Shown: positions 11,287 to 22,164 of the stretch, one piece after another
How positions within the stretch are numbered: the first letter of the stretch is position 1
Layout of the letters: each line of letters opens with the position of its first letter
NCBI GenBank assembly: GCA_013368315.1
Contig: JAACJM010000126.1
Coordinates: 180,734 to 244,733 of the forward strand
DNA from: Tetrapyrgos nigripes
Lineage: Eukaryota; Basidiomycota; Agaricomycetes; Agaricales; Campanellaceae
Length of the DNA: 64,000 nt
Direction of reading: 5' to 3'
The notes under the pieces: model-generated
Databases searched by the model: none
What the model was told of the DNA's origin: nothing
Seen by the model: only the letters and a program-made list of their open reading frames with translations
Translations under genes and position numbers: made by a program

Positions 11287-12179
11287 AGTTAACTTATGTC
11301 GACCTCGAAAATTTTACCACGACCTCAAACTCCCACTCCTTTTCGCTGCCATAGCCGGTCTTTGCCCTTCCTGACAACCAGAATGTTCAGACTCAGTCTG
11401 GACCAGATCCAAGGACTGTTAATGTCAATAACCACAACGTCATGCTAGTGTGTGTCAAATTGGTCTGCTTAACACCCTTCTTCCCTCTCACTTTCCACTG
11501 ATTCTCCCTCCCTTCTGCATAACCTGAGTTAGACTACATGAAAGGGCCTTGTAATTTGCCACGTGAAGTGATGGTCCTTTGCCCCAGTTAACTTATGTCA
11601 ACCTCAAAATTTTTACCACAACCTCAAACTCCCACCTCTTTTCATTGCCACAGCCAGTCTCTGCCCTTCCTGACAACTGGAATGTCCAGACTCAGTCTGG
11701 ACCAGATCCAAGGACCGTTGACATCAATAACCACAACATCATGCTAGCATGTCAAATCGGTCTGCCTAACATCCTTCTTCCCTCTCACTTTCCACTGATT
11801 CTCCCTCCCTTCTGCATAACCTGAGTTAGACTATGTGAAAGGGCCTCATAATTTGCCACATGAAGCAATGGCCCTTTGCCCCAGTTAACTTATGTTGACC
11901 TTGAAAATTTCACCACAACCTCAAACTCCCACCCCTTTTCATTGCCACAGCCGGTCTCTGCCCTTCCCAACAACCAGAATGTCCAGACTTGGTCTGGACC
12001 AGATCCAAGGACCATTGACGTCAATAACCACAATGTCATGCTAGCATGTCAAATCAGTCTGCTTAACATCCTTCTTCCCTCTCACTTTCCACTGATTCTC
12101 CCTCCCTTCTGCATAACCTGAGTTAGACTATGTGAAAGGGCCTTGTAATTTGCCATGCAAAGCGATGGCCCTTTGCCCC
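11287..12179. repeat. Three-unit tandem array, 297-299 bp period
   Basis: Units start at the AGTTAACTTATGT word at 11287, 11586 and 11883 and the array ends at 12179 (GCCCC). Units 2 and 3 are 297 bp and unit 1 is 299 bp. A frame of about 80 codons is open through units 2 and 3 but has no ATG. Differences between units are mostly CG versus TG or CA (for example at the GTCGACCTCG, CCACGACC and AACGTCATG positions of unit 1). Flanks on both sides look like parts of one MYND-type gene, so the array appears to be an insertion. Confidence 0.92.
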
Positions 12180-12377
12180 AGTCTGGGAGCACTTTGTATG
12201 TAACCTTCTGTAAGTAGCTTCTGAAGATGATCGTTCACTGACTGTAGCACTGATGAAGGAAAATACTGAGCCGATAACACCAGGAGAGCGAGTGATGAGC
12301 ATGGCACGTTCTATGGATGGTTTGGTTGCATATGCTGCACCTTGGCTCCCTCGCAGACCTCTCTGAAGCTTCCTCAC
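12180..12377 (-). pseudogene. Further upstream piece of the broken MYND-type gene
   Basis: The minus strand encodes LITRSPGVIGSVFSFISATV and a following Ser/Glu/Ala-rich helix up to the array border. The SPGVI...L(F)SF pattern resembles the helical body of the MYND-finger family seen intact in part at 57,000-58,000. No start codon or upstream exon was recognised. This assignment is weaker than that of the finger itself. Confidence 0.38.
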
Positions 12378-12954
12378 TCAATAATCACTCAATTTGTGGC
12401 AACAGATGTCAGATAAGCTCCTGTTTTGGACACAAAGTACTTGTCCTTGGGGATATGTTTTTGTGGTTTTCACATATATCTCCGTTTAAGTAAACTGAAT
12501 TTTACTCATGAGATTAAGGATGTCTATTCCGTCCAAAGAAGAGCTTCAGAGAGCAGTAATAAGATCATAAGAGTCCTGTACCACTGCATTTGATCATGAA
12601 ACTTGAACTGGGTCGGCTCAACTTTTGTACTTACAAAAAAGAAAAGAAAGAAAAAGAAAAACACAAGAAAAACACAAGAAAAACATACATCATACTACCT
12701 TGTGGAGCGCGCGATGAGAGCTCTATCTACTCCAGCCTTGAGGAACAGCACAGAGTATGTACAGTAAGTATACAGTGCAGTAGACATTCTTGAAGTTGAA
12801 AAAAAACATAAGGGATACTTATGTTGACATGTAGGTAGGCAGGCATCTTCATCCATCCCAAGTCAGAGCCATAAATGCAAAGCTTCAGAGAGGAAACAAG
12901 AAAACGTATGGATCCAGAAAAGTCTGAAAGACAGATATGTCATTAGAGAGGGTA
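12378..12954. other. Intergenic stretch, A-rich run, no gene seen
   Basis: No protein or RNA gene is recognised. An AAAGAAAAGAAAG-type purine run at 12626-12690 includes two repeats of ACACAAGAAAA. Confidence 0.5.
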
Positions 12955-13638
12955 TGGCTTAGTCAGTGTGCGCTGAGCGGTTGGCTCGAAATCGTGTGCG
13001 CAAGTTGCAAGGAGTGTATTAACGTATATACGGGGTGCACACAAAAAATAAGTACTGTGTATGATAGAGTGGTCATCCAGGAGTAGTGTGAGCACGAAAT
13101 AGCCAAGGGATTATCAGGAAAATACGGCATAACAGAAGGATTTGATGTATAATTGTTATGGAGGCTTGTGGCAGAGATAATGAGTTTTTTGTACAAACGG
13201 AGGTTCTGAGAAGGTCATTGGAGACCAAAGACTTGATTGATGAACAGAGGAAGGCAACGGGAAAGGGAAAGTTGCGCCAAAGTGTCGGTGGTGAGAGGGA
13301 TAGACTACGGTGGCATTTCGTGGTGCCAGCATACGCATATATGGTACCGGAGCTACAACAGCCTTATTGTGTCATAGTCAGACCCAGAAACCATTTAGAA
13401 AGCAGTCTACGCACATATATGCCAATAACCGTTGTAAAATATTCCTGCCATCGCTCTGATGTGTTCCCGAGTACAGCGGTAAAGAAAGCTGCCCAGTAAG
13501 CTCTAGCACATTTTTGGGGGCGCGCAAGGGGTATGTGGCAAGATGGAGGGCAGTTTTTCGACTGACGAGTAGGATATGGCTGCTGGTCGTTGCGCACACG
13601 ATTTCGAGCCAACCGCTCAGCGCACGCTGACTAAGCCA
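12955..13638. mobile_element. 684-bp MITE with 49-bp terminal inverted repeats
   Basis: TGGCTTAGTCAG(T/C)GTGCGCTG... at 12955-13003 is repeated in inverse orientation at 13590-13638 with a single mismatch in 49 bp. The interior has no transposase-like frame. No direct duplication is evident at the borders (flanks GGTA and CACG), so the class is not assigned. The near-identity of the TIRs suggests recent activity or gene conversion. Confidence 0.87.
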
Positions 13639-14384
13639 CACGTGGCAGCGGTTGGCTTTGCGCAACCTCTCTATTTTTGTCGGATATTACCTAAAATAAT
13701 GGGGTACCGAGGCTTATTCTACATACATACATAGCTTACTTGACATTTTTGCACTAAAAGTTGCCACAGAATCCAAACAGAATCAGTAGAATTATATGGG
13801 AGAAGCACGGACTGGGCTCAGGGATTTGACAGCGAATGTGAAATAATTTCATCCTGAGCTTCCTCGTCAACCATATGTACACCTGCTTGACTGCACTTGG
13901 TCCATGAACAACATCAACTAGCAAGCTCCTACAATGTCGTACCCTACGAGGTGCATACAAATGAGACATGGACAACGAGTCTACGATCCGACGGAGTCAC
14001 CATATACTTATACATGGATGCGGATTCTAAAATGACACTTTGAATCCTGAGGCAGGGACGGTATTTGCTAGGTAGTTGGCGAACGCCGAAAAGCTTCTAT
14101 AAAAGGACGCACTAGTCGAAATTCCTTCCCCATTTCCTCCCTACCGAGGATTCCCTTCCCACTTCTCTTTCCTTCGTCACTCTTGTTTCGTCCTTCTTCT
14201 ATTTTCCTCTTCCCCGCCTCCCCCTGGACCCAGACCCATTTGCGTTCTGATTCTGTAGAGAACAAACTTGCGTTGTTGTGTTGTCGCGTTCGCGTTCTCG
14301 TGTTTCATTCGGCTCGTGCTCGTGCTGTCATATCCTTGACCCTACCCCCTTCAACTGCCAAAAGCCTGTTGCTCCTATATGATT
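13639..14384. other. Upstream region of the DUF6533 gene, no gene seen
   Basis: No coding region is recognised. CT-rich sequence at 14120-14230 just upstream of the start is typical of fungal promoters and 5' leaders. A TATAAAAGG-like box (CTATAAAAGG) is at 14097-14106, about 280 bp before the ATG. Confidence 0.45.
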
Positions 14385-16443
14385 ATGGATCAGGGCAGCA
14401 TGGGTAAGCCCGACGTTGAGATCGTCAGGATTGAAGGGCAGATGTGAGTAGCTCCGTTCTATTTCTTCTATGTCATTGCAATTTGCCCGCTCCCTGTGCA
14501 TTCCCTTTCTCGTTCGCTACGCTGTGCAGTGGTGCCTGTTTATAATACATATTGATGTTAATACTCTGCGGATCCGAAGAATGGTTCATAGGTATATGTA
14601 CCTCCTGGGTATCGGTACGTTGTCTTTGCAAGCTTTTCGACGTGGACGCTTTTGTAACCCAAACGCAAAATTGACAGCGATTCTGTTTTGGGATCACATT
14701 ATTACTTTCGGTGAGTTCCGCCAAACTTCTACATAACTTCTTAGTTACTCAGTGGTTGCCTGCGATGTTTTCCCATCTGATTGATATCATTTCAGGCGAT
14801 GAAGTCAACTACATCTGGACACGGCCTAAAATCCTGTCCTCTTATTGCTTCCTTATCATGCGATATTTGGCGTTGGTCGGAACGATTCCTGTGACAGTGG
14901 TGAAGTTTTCGATAATGAGTGCTAGTGTGAGTGCAGACCCCTTCATTCGATTTCGATGCATGACGGGCTTGTTCTTTAATTATACGTCGACGTTATGTCT
15001 CTGGCTCTGAACACCAATCTTTCTGCTTTTTACTTTCTAGGCGTCAGTAAATTCCAACCAAGATAAATCCTAGATCTGCGCTTTGATTCTGAACTGGCTT
15101 TTTTGTATCTAGGTGCCTGCGATACTACTCCTACTGGCTCATCTGGAACACCTTGAGAACTGTGGTAGTATACGGTAGGTAAACTTTCAACCCCCTAGCT
15201 CTTCTATGCTTTCCCATAGTATGCTTCCCTCATTCTCAATTCTCCTTTATTCACCATCCATCCATACGTTGGCTCTGGTCCAGCAAGGCTCCCTCTGCTT
15301 GCGTATATACGCGCTTTATGAACGGAGTCATCGAATTTTGGGTATTATGGTTGTCACAAATTTGTTCTTTATCGGGAATGCTTTGGTGAGTAGAACTTTG
15401 ATGAATGTGGTCTGGCGTTCAATGCTGAGTTCTCTGTACAGTGGTCGATCTTAGACCAAGGTACCGTACCCATAGAATTGCACCCGGCAGGGTGTGTGGC
15501 CCAGATACCTGTCGATCCGTGAGTCCATTGCTATGACTCAGAAACAAGCACTGTCATGTTCAGTTTGTTTCATACCCGTTGTGTGCTTTGACCTTTGTCT
15601 TCTCAGTGTCTTCCGTGCGTCTCTCACTTGTACTTTTATCAAATTCATGTTCAATCTGATTCATCTTTGCTCTTTCTTTCTTCTTTCTGTAATCAGAGCG
15701 CATAATTCCATGGATACTAGGTATATTCTTTGAATCCCTCCTCTTTTCATTAACACTATGGAAATCCTGGTCAATGAAACATGATCATGGCTTCAATATC
15801 CAGGTGCCAGATCCGTTGATTGCCTTGTTGTTTAGAGACGGTGAGTATTTTCCCTATTTAGGTGGACGAATCAATAATCAATTTCTACTCCTCTGATTGT
15901 TCTATGTCACAGGTGCTGTATACTACGTGTAAGTATCAATGCTGTAAATTGTTCTCTTCAACTACTCAGACACACAAATTTACCAGGTTCATCCTACTTG
16001 TGGCACTTGCAAATATAATAACATACTATGTAAGTAGAGCTTTCTCCATATGCATGCATATCTACTTACCTCTGTGGCTTAGGCTTCTGGGGTAGGTATT
16101 CAGAACATTCATTTTACCTTCTCTTTGTTGAATTTCCTTTGCCACGGCCCCACCACAGGCTTACACCACAGAACCCCTATTCACACTCACATTCAACTTT
16201 TCTACAATAATGGTGTCGCGCATGCTTCTCAACCTTCATAAATCAGTCGATGAAGGAGTTCTCTCCTCTCAAAGGCTGACTGATATTGATTTTGTTCCCA
16301 CTATGCCATGGTCAGAAAGCCGTGATCTACAGCTTGAAACAGTCTCGAGTCTGAGGAGAAGGAACGGTCGGGCTAGTCATAGTATAATATTGGATAGTAT
16401 AGTGGATTTGGATGAGATGTTAGAAATAGAAAGGGAGGATTGA
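14385..16443 (+). CDS. DUF6533-domain membrane protein
   Basis: Many short exons on the plus strand assemble into a DUF6533-type multi-pass protein. The start exon is 14385-14443. The DUF6533 signature follows over 14592-14926: YMYLLGIAILFWDHIITF, GDEVNYIWTRPK and a helix ending PVTVVKFSIMS. Later exons give CLRYYSYWLIWNTLR (about 15115-15173), GSLCLRIYALYERSHRI (about 15283-15386), WSILDQGTVPIE (about 15442), FIPVVCFDL (about 15565), a PDPLIALLFRDG exon (15803-15840) and the last helix plus MVSRMLLNLH from about 16160. It ends with TGA at 16441-16443. Two junctions (after 14926 and after 15520) could not be joined in frame by eye, so either unusual splicing or a lesion is possible. The family is uncharacterised and abundant in mushrooms. 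Confidence 0.75.
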
Positions 16444-17397
16444 TTCTGAATGTTATCCTTTGGTATGAAAAAGAAGAGTATTTCTCCTCACTGTGGGGAT
16501 GGTTATATGCCCTTCCATCTGCAATTATTATTCTACAGCCATCCTGGATTGCTTACATTTGCACCTCCTTCAAAAACTCCATCAGCTGGAAGAGAGCAGA
16601 GTCTATATCTCAAAATCATGCCACCAACCCAAACTGATGTAGATAATGAATTCATGGAATGGTTTAGCATTTATAGTAATGGGCCTCATCCATCTACCTA
16701 TATACACACACATAGCATGTATAGATTGTCAGTCTGGATACACAAGACTACGCAGAGCTGGTTCAACCTAAGTGGGTTTTAGATCTTTGTAAAGGACTTA
16801 CAAATCAAATCAAGAATCCAATCCAATTCCCAATCCTAGTCTGTTGATACTACAAAAATATATGCCTCATCCAACTTTTCCTCTGATAGACCCAAAAACC
16901 ACGCATTAAGGTCCTCCCCATGTACTTCTTGGAGATGATGTGCCAGGTCAGCTATGCTCCTCTCTTGGCCAAAGACAACTGATTTGGGTTGTTGGGCACG
17001 ACTGTGAAGAACAAGGACAAAGAAAGATAGAAAGCAGAAGATTAAAATATGGGAAATAAGATCATCATGAGTGCCAATGGCAAAGATGAGAAAAAAAAAC
17101 AAACTCACATGCATGGCCAACAACGCATTGAAGTTGACCCATCTGTTAGCATAATCTTTTCAAAACCAATTAAAAGGTGCTGGATGTTAAGATGGATGCC
17201 AAATTCTGTGGTGGAAACAGAGTATTGATGAGGGAAACCAAAAAATTATTACAGTGGGTCCAGACCCCTGTAAATCACTGGCCTTACCAAGAAATTACCA
17301 GAGATTTATGTTGATTTTTTTTGCCTTACAGAGTATTACAAACTCTATTGAATGGCATGTTATAAAGCTCCAGTAATTCCTTTATATGGTCAGGGAT
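16444..17397. other. Mostly non-coding; possible minus-strand exon remnant at 16836-17180
   Basis: No clear gene. On the minus strand 17001-16836 encodes RAQQPKSVVFGQERSIADLA and continues to ...DEAYIFVVSTD and stop. It can be joined in phase to a preceding exon ending at 17109 (RCWPC). Nothing upstream of about 17180 continues this frame, and the neighbouring 293-aa gene ends with its own stop at 17398, so this may be a leftover exon of another gene. The remaining stretches (16444-16835 and 17181-17397) show nothing recognisable. Confidence 0.35.
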
Positions 17398-18382
17398 TTA
17401 TGGGAGTTTTTGCCAGGTGTTATGAATTAAATTAAACTCACTTCTCAGCTCAGGATTATACCTTCCCTTCAGCTCCCTCAACAAGTTCATATAAAGGAGT
17501 ATATGCTTGTCTATGTCCAGATCCCTCCCCACATGGTCAGCACCAGCTTGTTCAAGTTCCACATCCTTGACAATGACATTGACAGAGGTAGTCAAAGTAG
17601 TGATGGAATCCATGAAGAAAGAAAAGTCGCTTGTTATAGGACATGAAGTCGAAGCTGAAGAAATATCAGCGTGAAATGTCTCAGGATTGATTTTGATGAT
17701 TTTACCGTTGTCATTAACATCAGCAGTATGAAGCTCTTGGTCATCCGTAATACTGACAGCTCCAGGACAGGTGTCAACTGGTGAAGGAGCATCAATGTCA
17801 GCAATGTCAGTTGAACTTCTAGATGAATCATGTTGTTCAGGATTCCGGGCGTCATTGCCATGATACACTGATTTTAGACGTTCAATCATATTCTTGAGGT
17901 CGACAATGCTGTAGGCGGGAATGGGAGACACAGTACTAGCATTTTGACCATTTAGAACAGCTGTGGCATGGGAAAATAATCTTTCTAATCTGCAAACCAA
18001 GCAATTCAAACAAAGGAAACACTGCGGAATCACCATTTGAGACTTACTGTGGGTTTTCCTCTGTAAAAACTGCAGGGCTAGAGGCTGAGGGTGAGCTTAT
18101 GGGTTAATTACCAACGAAGGCGCACTTACACTGGGATTTTGACTTTCGATCTCGGCTTGGGAACATAAGTATTATTCTTTTTTCTGGCAAATTAATAAGC
18201 CAGTTGTGCACAGAACATTTTTGAACACGTAACGCGTACGCCATACGTAGCTCCATATCTTTTGCACTTCTAAGCTGTTTTTGCTCGGGAGTTTGGGTCC
18301 GTTTTCTTTTCCTGGCGACACGACTACCCGTTGGAGGATCCATCATGATCGGAAAACTACATAAGGACTGAGAATCAGACAT
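17398..18382 (-). CDS. Hypothetical 293-aa protein with basic N-terminus
   Basis: Three exons join with matching phases: 18382-18130, 18084-18048 and 17989-17398. Introns are 45 and 58 bp with GTAAGT donors. The protein starts MSDSQSLCSFPIMMDPP and has a nuclear-localisation-like RKRKR run followed by a charged helix (TPEQKQLRSAKDMELRMAYA). The 37-nt middle exon gives SSPAVFTEENPQ. The last exon holds a helix (LERLFSHATAVL), an acidic Asp/Ser-rich linker and a helical end (ILLYMNLLRELKGR). No known domain was recognised. The exact phase agreement over two introns supports a real gene. A nuclear role is only suggested by the basic cluster. Confidence 0.66.
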
Positions 18383-19389
18383 TGGAAAACTATGTGCTTG
18401 ATCATGAGGTTACACTGACATATGGAAGTTTTGTGTTTGATCAGGAGGATACTAAGATATGGGAGATGACGGTTCAGGAGCAACTGCAAAAGCGTACGTA
18501 AGCGTCGAAGCTGCAGCTGACTTGCGTCTCGAATGGAGTTTCGGCAAGCCGGCTTCCAGGACACGACTTCGCTATGTCTCCCATCGCTTTCTGAGGTTCC
18601 ATGCGAGCCTTTGATTACCGATGAAATAGTCCTGTTCCATATGAGATCGACACATCGACGGAGACCTGAGGATCTACGGGAGCTGGATGTTGTTTGTTTT
18701 GCCTTACGAAGTTTTCTGATAATTTGTTCTTCCACCAGTATATGTGGAGGGTCAACACGAGCGGGAGGCCTGCATAGGAATGACATGCAGAAGGATGAGC
18801 TTACTCGGTTTGAAAACTGTATGCAAATTTAGACATTTAGGCCAAATTTAAGCAGCGAGGTCTTTAAGACGTCTGTGTCTGGACCTCGGATCAATGGTCT
18901 GCGGCTGTGAGCCTGAGCGTCTTCAGGCTTATCCAGTAAGCGAGCCTGTGAGCCCTTGAGTCGGCCTAGGGGAGACTGGGGTTATCCCACTGACCGCAAA
19001 CCTTAACCGCAGGCCATATGTTGGCCATATGCGTATCACTAGCAACTTTATCTCTACTTAAGAAACGTAGCTGGGAGTTACCCAAGAAGAGATGATGCTG
19101 GCCAAGAATGCTCACCTCCACACGAAATCTCACAAGAATGGTACCGTGCACAGACGTTCTCGCGTCAGTTGGCGTATAAGCAGGCCGGTTATCCGGAGAA
19201 GAGGTGTGATCAGTAAGCAGAGAAGAATGATCAGTAAGCAGACTAGGGCGGATAAAAGGAGGTATTGCTTCCGCTTTTCCGTTTCCGCGTCGACCAACCA
19301 TAGCACTCTCTCGTCTCAGACAACTTCAAGCTCATTTTTCTCGAGGGTCAACCTCACTTGGATTGCAAAGGAATATCTCTAGTGCTACG
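18383..19389. other. Intergenic region between divergent genes, no gene recognised
   Basis: About 1 kb lies between the minus-strand start at 18382 and the GST start at 19390, so it holds two promoters. Frames of about 100 codons over 18533-18832 and its complement show no family resemblance. A short GATCAGTAAGCAGA repeat occurs twice around 19208-19245. Nothing else is supported. Confidence 0.4.
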
Positions 19390-20816
19390 ATGGCTGCTCC
19401 CGTTGAACAGATTACGCTTTACACGGCCAAGGTGAGTCTACCACTAACTGCTCCTGGTGCTTAGATTGCTAATTGTCTCGTCTTTCGGACGCGTTGTGCG
19501 TAGATTTGTCCCTACGCTCACAGAGTGAGTAGCGTTGTGTTCTTCAGCCTTTGGGAATATGCTCACTGATTAGGACTTCTCATCGATTACTGGCACTTCT
19601 TCCCGACCATCCTTCATCCATCATCTACATGCATACATAATGTACTCCCCGCCGGCCGCTCCTTGTCTCATTTTATCCATTTGGACACCTCTAATGGTGG
19701 CCTGACCATTGGCTTAATGGCTTATGACGCGCTGGGCTCTTTCTTCACGTCACACAATCCCACCTACGACCGTCTCACTCACTCCACCCCACCCTCATTC
19801 ATATCGATAAATACATTGCGCAATCCTGTCACCATCTTCATCAATCTCCCGTCGGGTCCACTGGATACACTGCCGGTCCGGTCAATCTAATTTAATCTAA
19901 ACTTGTATACACTGCACCCTTTAATAACGTCCATACATGTCGCCTCTTTAGGCCGAGATCGCTCTGGCCGAAGCAGGCGTCGACTTTACTCGTTTCGAAA
20001 TCGATTTGGCCAACAAACCTGAATGGTACGCTCCTCAAGTGAACCCTGCTAGCAAGGTGTGTATCTCAATCTCGGCTTCGCATTATCCACGTCTTCCTTT
20101 CACTTACTGGCTCCTTAAACCTACCCAGGTCCCAGCAGTCGCCTACGGCGGCCCTCCTGTCCCCGCTTCCCAACCCTCCCCGGCCTCTGCAAAGATAGCC
20201 GAATCTCTCGTCATCCTCGAATTCTTCGCCGACCTCTTTCCCCAAACCACAACTCTCCTCCCTACCTCCCCCGTCCTCCGCGCCAAAGCCCGTCTCTTCA
20301 TAGACGCTATTTCCAACAAATTTGTCCCTTCATTCTATAAATTCCAAGCTCTAGGCGATTCCTCTCCTCAGAATATTGCGAGTATGTTTGAGGCGGTGGA
20401 GATTACTCAACGACTTCTCGCTGACCCGGAGAAAGAGAAAGAAGGAGGAGGAGAGTATGCGTTGGGGAAGGAGTTTAGTAATGCGGACGCGGCGATTGCG
20501 CCGTTTTTGGTGAGGTGGGAGATTGGGTTGAGTGAGGATATTGGGGCGTATGAGGAGGGGGAGGGAAAGAAAGTTTGGGATCTGTTGAGTAAGGAGGCGA
20601 AGTATGAGAGGTTTAGGAGGTATTTGAGGGTATTGAAGGAGAGGGAGAGTGTTAAGAAGACCTATGATGCGGTGAGTACGATTTCGTCAAGTGTGGCTCG
20701 ACTGGTGGTGAGATGACTTACTAACGGGTTTTTTGCAGGACTACATCAGAGACTTCTACGGGAAACGGTTTGCGGAAGCGAGAGCTAAGAGAAAGGCTCA
20801 GGCTGCTAGTGCTTAA
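19390..20816 (+). CDS. Glutathione S-transferase, omega-like (catalytic CPYAH)
   Basis: Five exons join in frame: 19390-19431, 19504-19524, 19952-20056, 20129-20671 and 20739-20816, giving 262 aa. The thioredoxin-like N-domain reads ITLYTAKICPYAHRAEIAL; the Cys of CPYAH is the expected omega-class catalytic residue that forms a mixed disulphide with glutathione. NPASKVPAVAYGG supplies the cis-proline glutathione-binding segment (VPAV), and SAKIAESLVILEFF the ES pair. The C-domain is all-helical with YALGKEFSNADAAIAPFL near the end. The CPYAHR motif is coded alone in a 21-nt micro-exon, and the next intron is 427 bp, far longer than its neighbours. It is the only undamaged GST here and is the apparent source of the broken copies at 32,148, 40,544 and the traces near 37.6, 42.6 and 62.5 kb. 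Confidence 0.93.
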
Positions 20817-21836
20817 GGAGCCTAGTATCCCTTCCCCGAGTAATGAATTACTTTGGACGTGTACAAGTATGTTGCCTAAATCCGGAATTGTACGGTGTAC
20901 CCTTCCCTGGAACTAATTCGTTTTTTTCTCTTCTGTCCACTGGTCTTGACCTTTGTCTCGATTTCTCTACCTCTTCGTGTATATGACCTTACGACCTATG
21001 TATTTGGCAAGTAAGCGTACGTCAACGCGTTGGCAATGACAATGAAAATTTCCAGTGTAACGCGAGAGGCCTTCATGGACGGCATGTCTGTGGCTATACA
21101 TTTAAAGCCCATGCCAATCAGGCGCAAATATCTTCGCACCTCGTTCTCGTCCACGGCGGCGACAAGACCGCTTTTGACGACGAGAAAACCGGCATTACTC
21201 TGCGTTCCTTGGACAACGACATTTGCTATGCTCCACTCGAAAAGATAACTGGCTCCTGTGCTCAAGTGGTCAAGCTTAGCTAGTGTGTATCGTTGACGAT
21301 GAGCACGTCATCGACTTACCTCGAGTGCCCCGACTCGCATCAACCGAGTATCATGATTAACGCAACTCTATCGTGCAGAAAAAGGGTGACGCATCCTCCT
21401 CAAATCTTCCTCGCCTTTTTGGCGCACATCTAATCGTCTTTCCTATCCCAACCAACCCGCTCTTACAAACATCGCCTTTTTCCTGACCCAAATGCTGCCA
21501 AGGGTACCAACTTCAACTGTAACACTACTGGATGCATCTCTGGTTCTCGTCTGACGTTACTTCTCATCGTACTGGCATCTAGGACAATCTCAACAACAAA
21601 TGCGTCGGGATACCATTGACGTTATGTGCAAGCTTTGTTTGCAGTTGGGCAGACGCGACACTTACCCGTGTACATACACCTGTACGCCGATGGTGGAATG
21701 CATTTGGAGGAGGAGGAAGAGGAGGTTGGAAACCTTTGTACGATTGGGCGGCACCTTGCGAACCTACTACAGCAGGATAATACTGGCTTGCGGCAACGAC
21801 TGGCTCATGTCATTACCCTGGTATGCGACCTAACTT
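20817..21836 (+). pseudogene. Duplicated fragments of the eIF4E upstream region and of another gene
   Basis: After the GST stop, words shared with the region in front of the eIF4E gene (58,130-58,380) appear at 21,060-21,250 (CTGTGGCTATACATTTAAAG; CTCGTTCTCGTCCACG). ACCCAAATGCTGCCAA near 21,487 matches eIF4E exon 1. From about 21,690 to 21,830 there is a fragment encoding GGTLRTYYSR that recurs at 33,080-33,170 and 42,110-42,230. No frame stays open. The same order (GST, eIF4E piece, TYY(T/S)R piece) is seen in other copies. The copia element cut this unit at 21837, and similar sequence resumes at 26,874. Confidence 0.55.
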
Positions 21837-22071
21837 TGTTGGAATTAAATGATAATGATCATATTACTAAGCTACTACGCATACGGCATCAATCAGGTAC
21901 TGTGGACATACGGTCAAATGATCATACGGATATACTTAGACTATTTATATTATTATACTACTCTGGTTAATGATATATACTTGAGAGTCAAGCGAGATAC
22001 GTTCGCACGCTCTTACCCCCCACTTTGTGACTCTCGCTAAGACTATTCGCTAAGATAACCTAAGTCTAATA
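21837..22071 (+). repeat. 5' LTR of the complete copia element
   Basis: 235 bp, TGTTGGAATT...TCTAATA. It matches the 3' LTR at 26639-26873 except for three transitions (GTGGAC/GCGGAC, CTGGTT/CTGATT, CTCGCT/CTCACT). Two of these three are at CpG. Confidence 0.95.
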
Positions 22072-22083
22072 GGTTATGGGCCC
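22072..22083 (+). other. Primer-binding site matching the anticodon arm of initiator tRNA-Met
   Basis: GGTTATGGGCCC directly follows the 5' LTR. Its complement GGGCCCATAACC is the anticodon stem-loop of eukaryotic initiator tRNA-Met (CAT anticodon inside). Drosophila copia is the known precedent for priming from a half-tRNA internal site rather than from the 3' CCA end. Confidence 0.8.
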
Positions 22084-22164
22084 CACCTAGCTTGCTATAA
22101 CTCCGATAAACACTTGTTCTACTCTGCTTTACTCTCTACTCGTACTCTGTTCTTGGACTAGTAT

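Noticed and set aside
11579..12121. Two homologous 81-codon frames in the tandem array as possible genes
   Set aside because: They lack ATG starts, lie exactly one repeat period apart and have no signal or domain features. The conservation follows from the repeat.
18533..18832. Plus-strand 99-codon frame upstream of the GST gene
   Set aside because: No domain, no splice-site context, and it overlaps the promoter side of the 293-aa gene.
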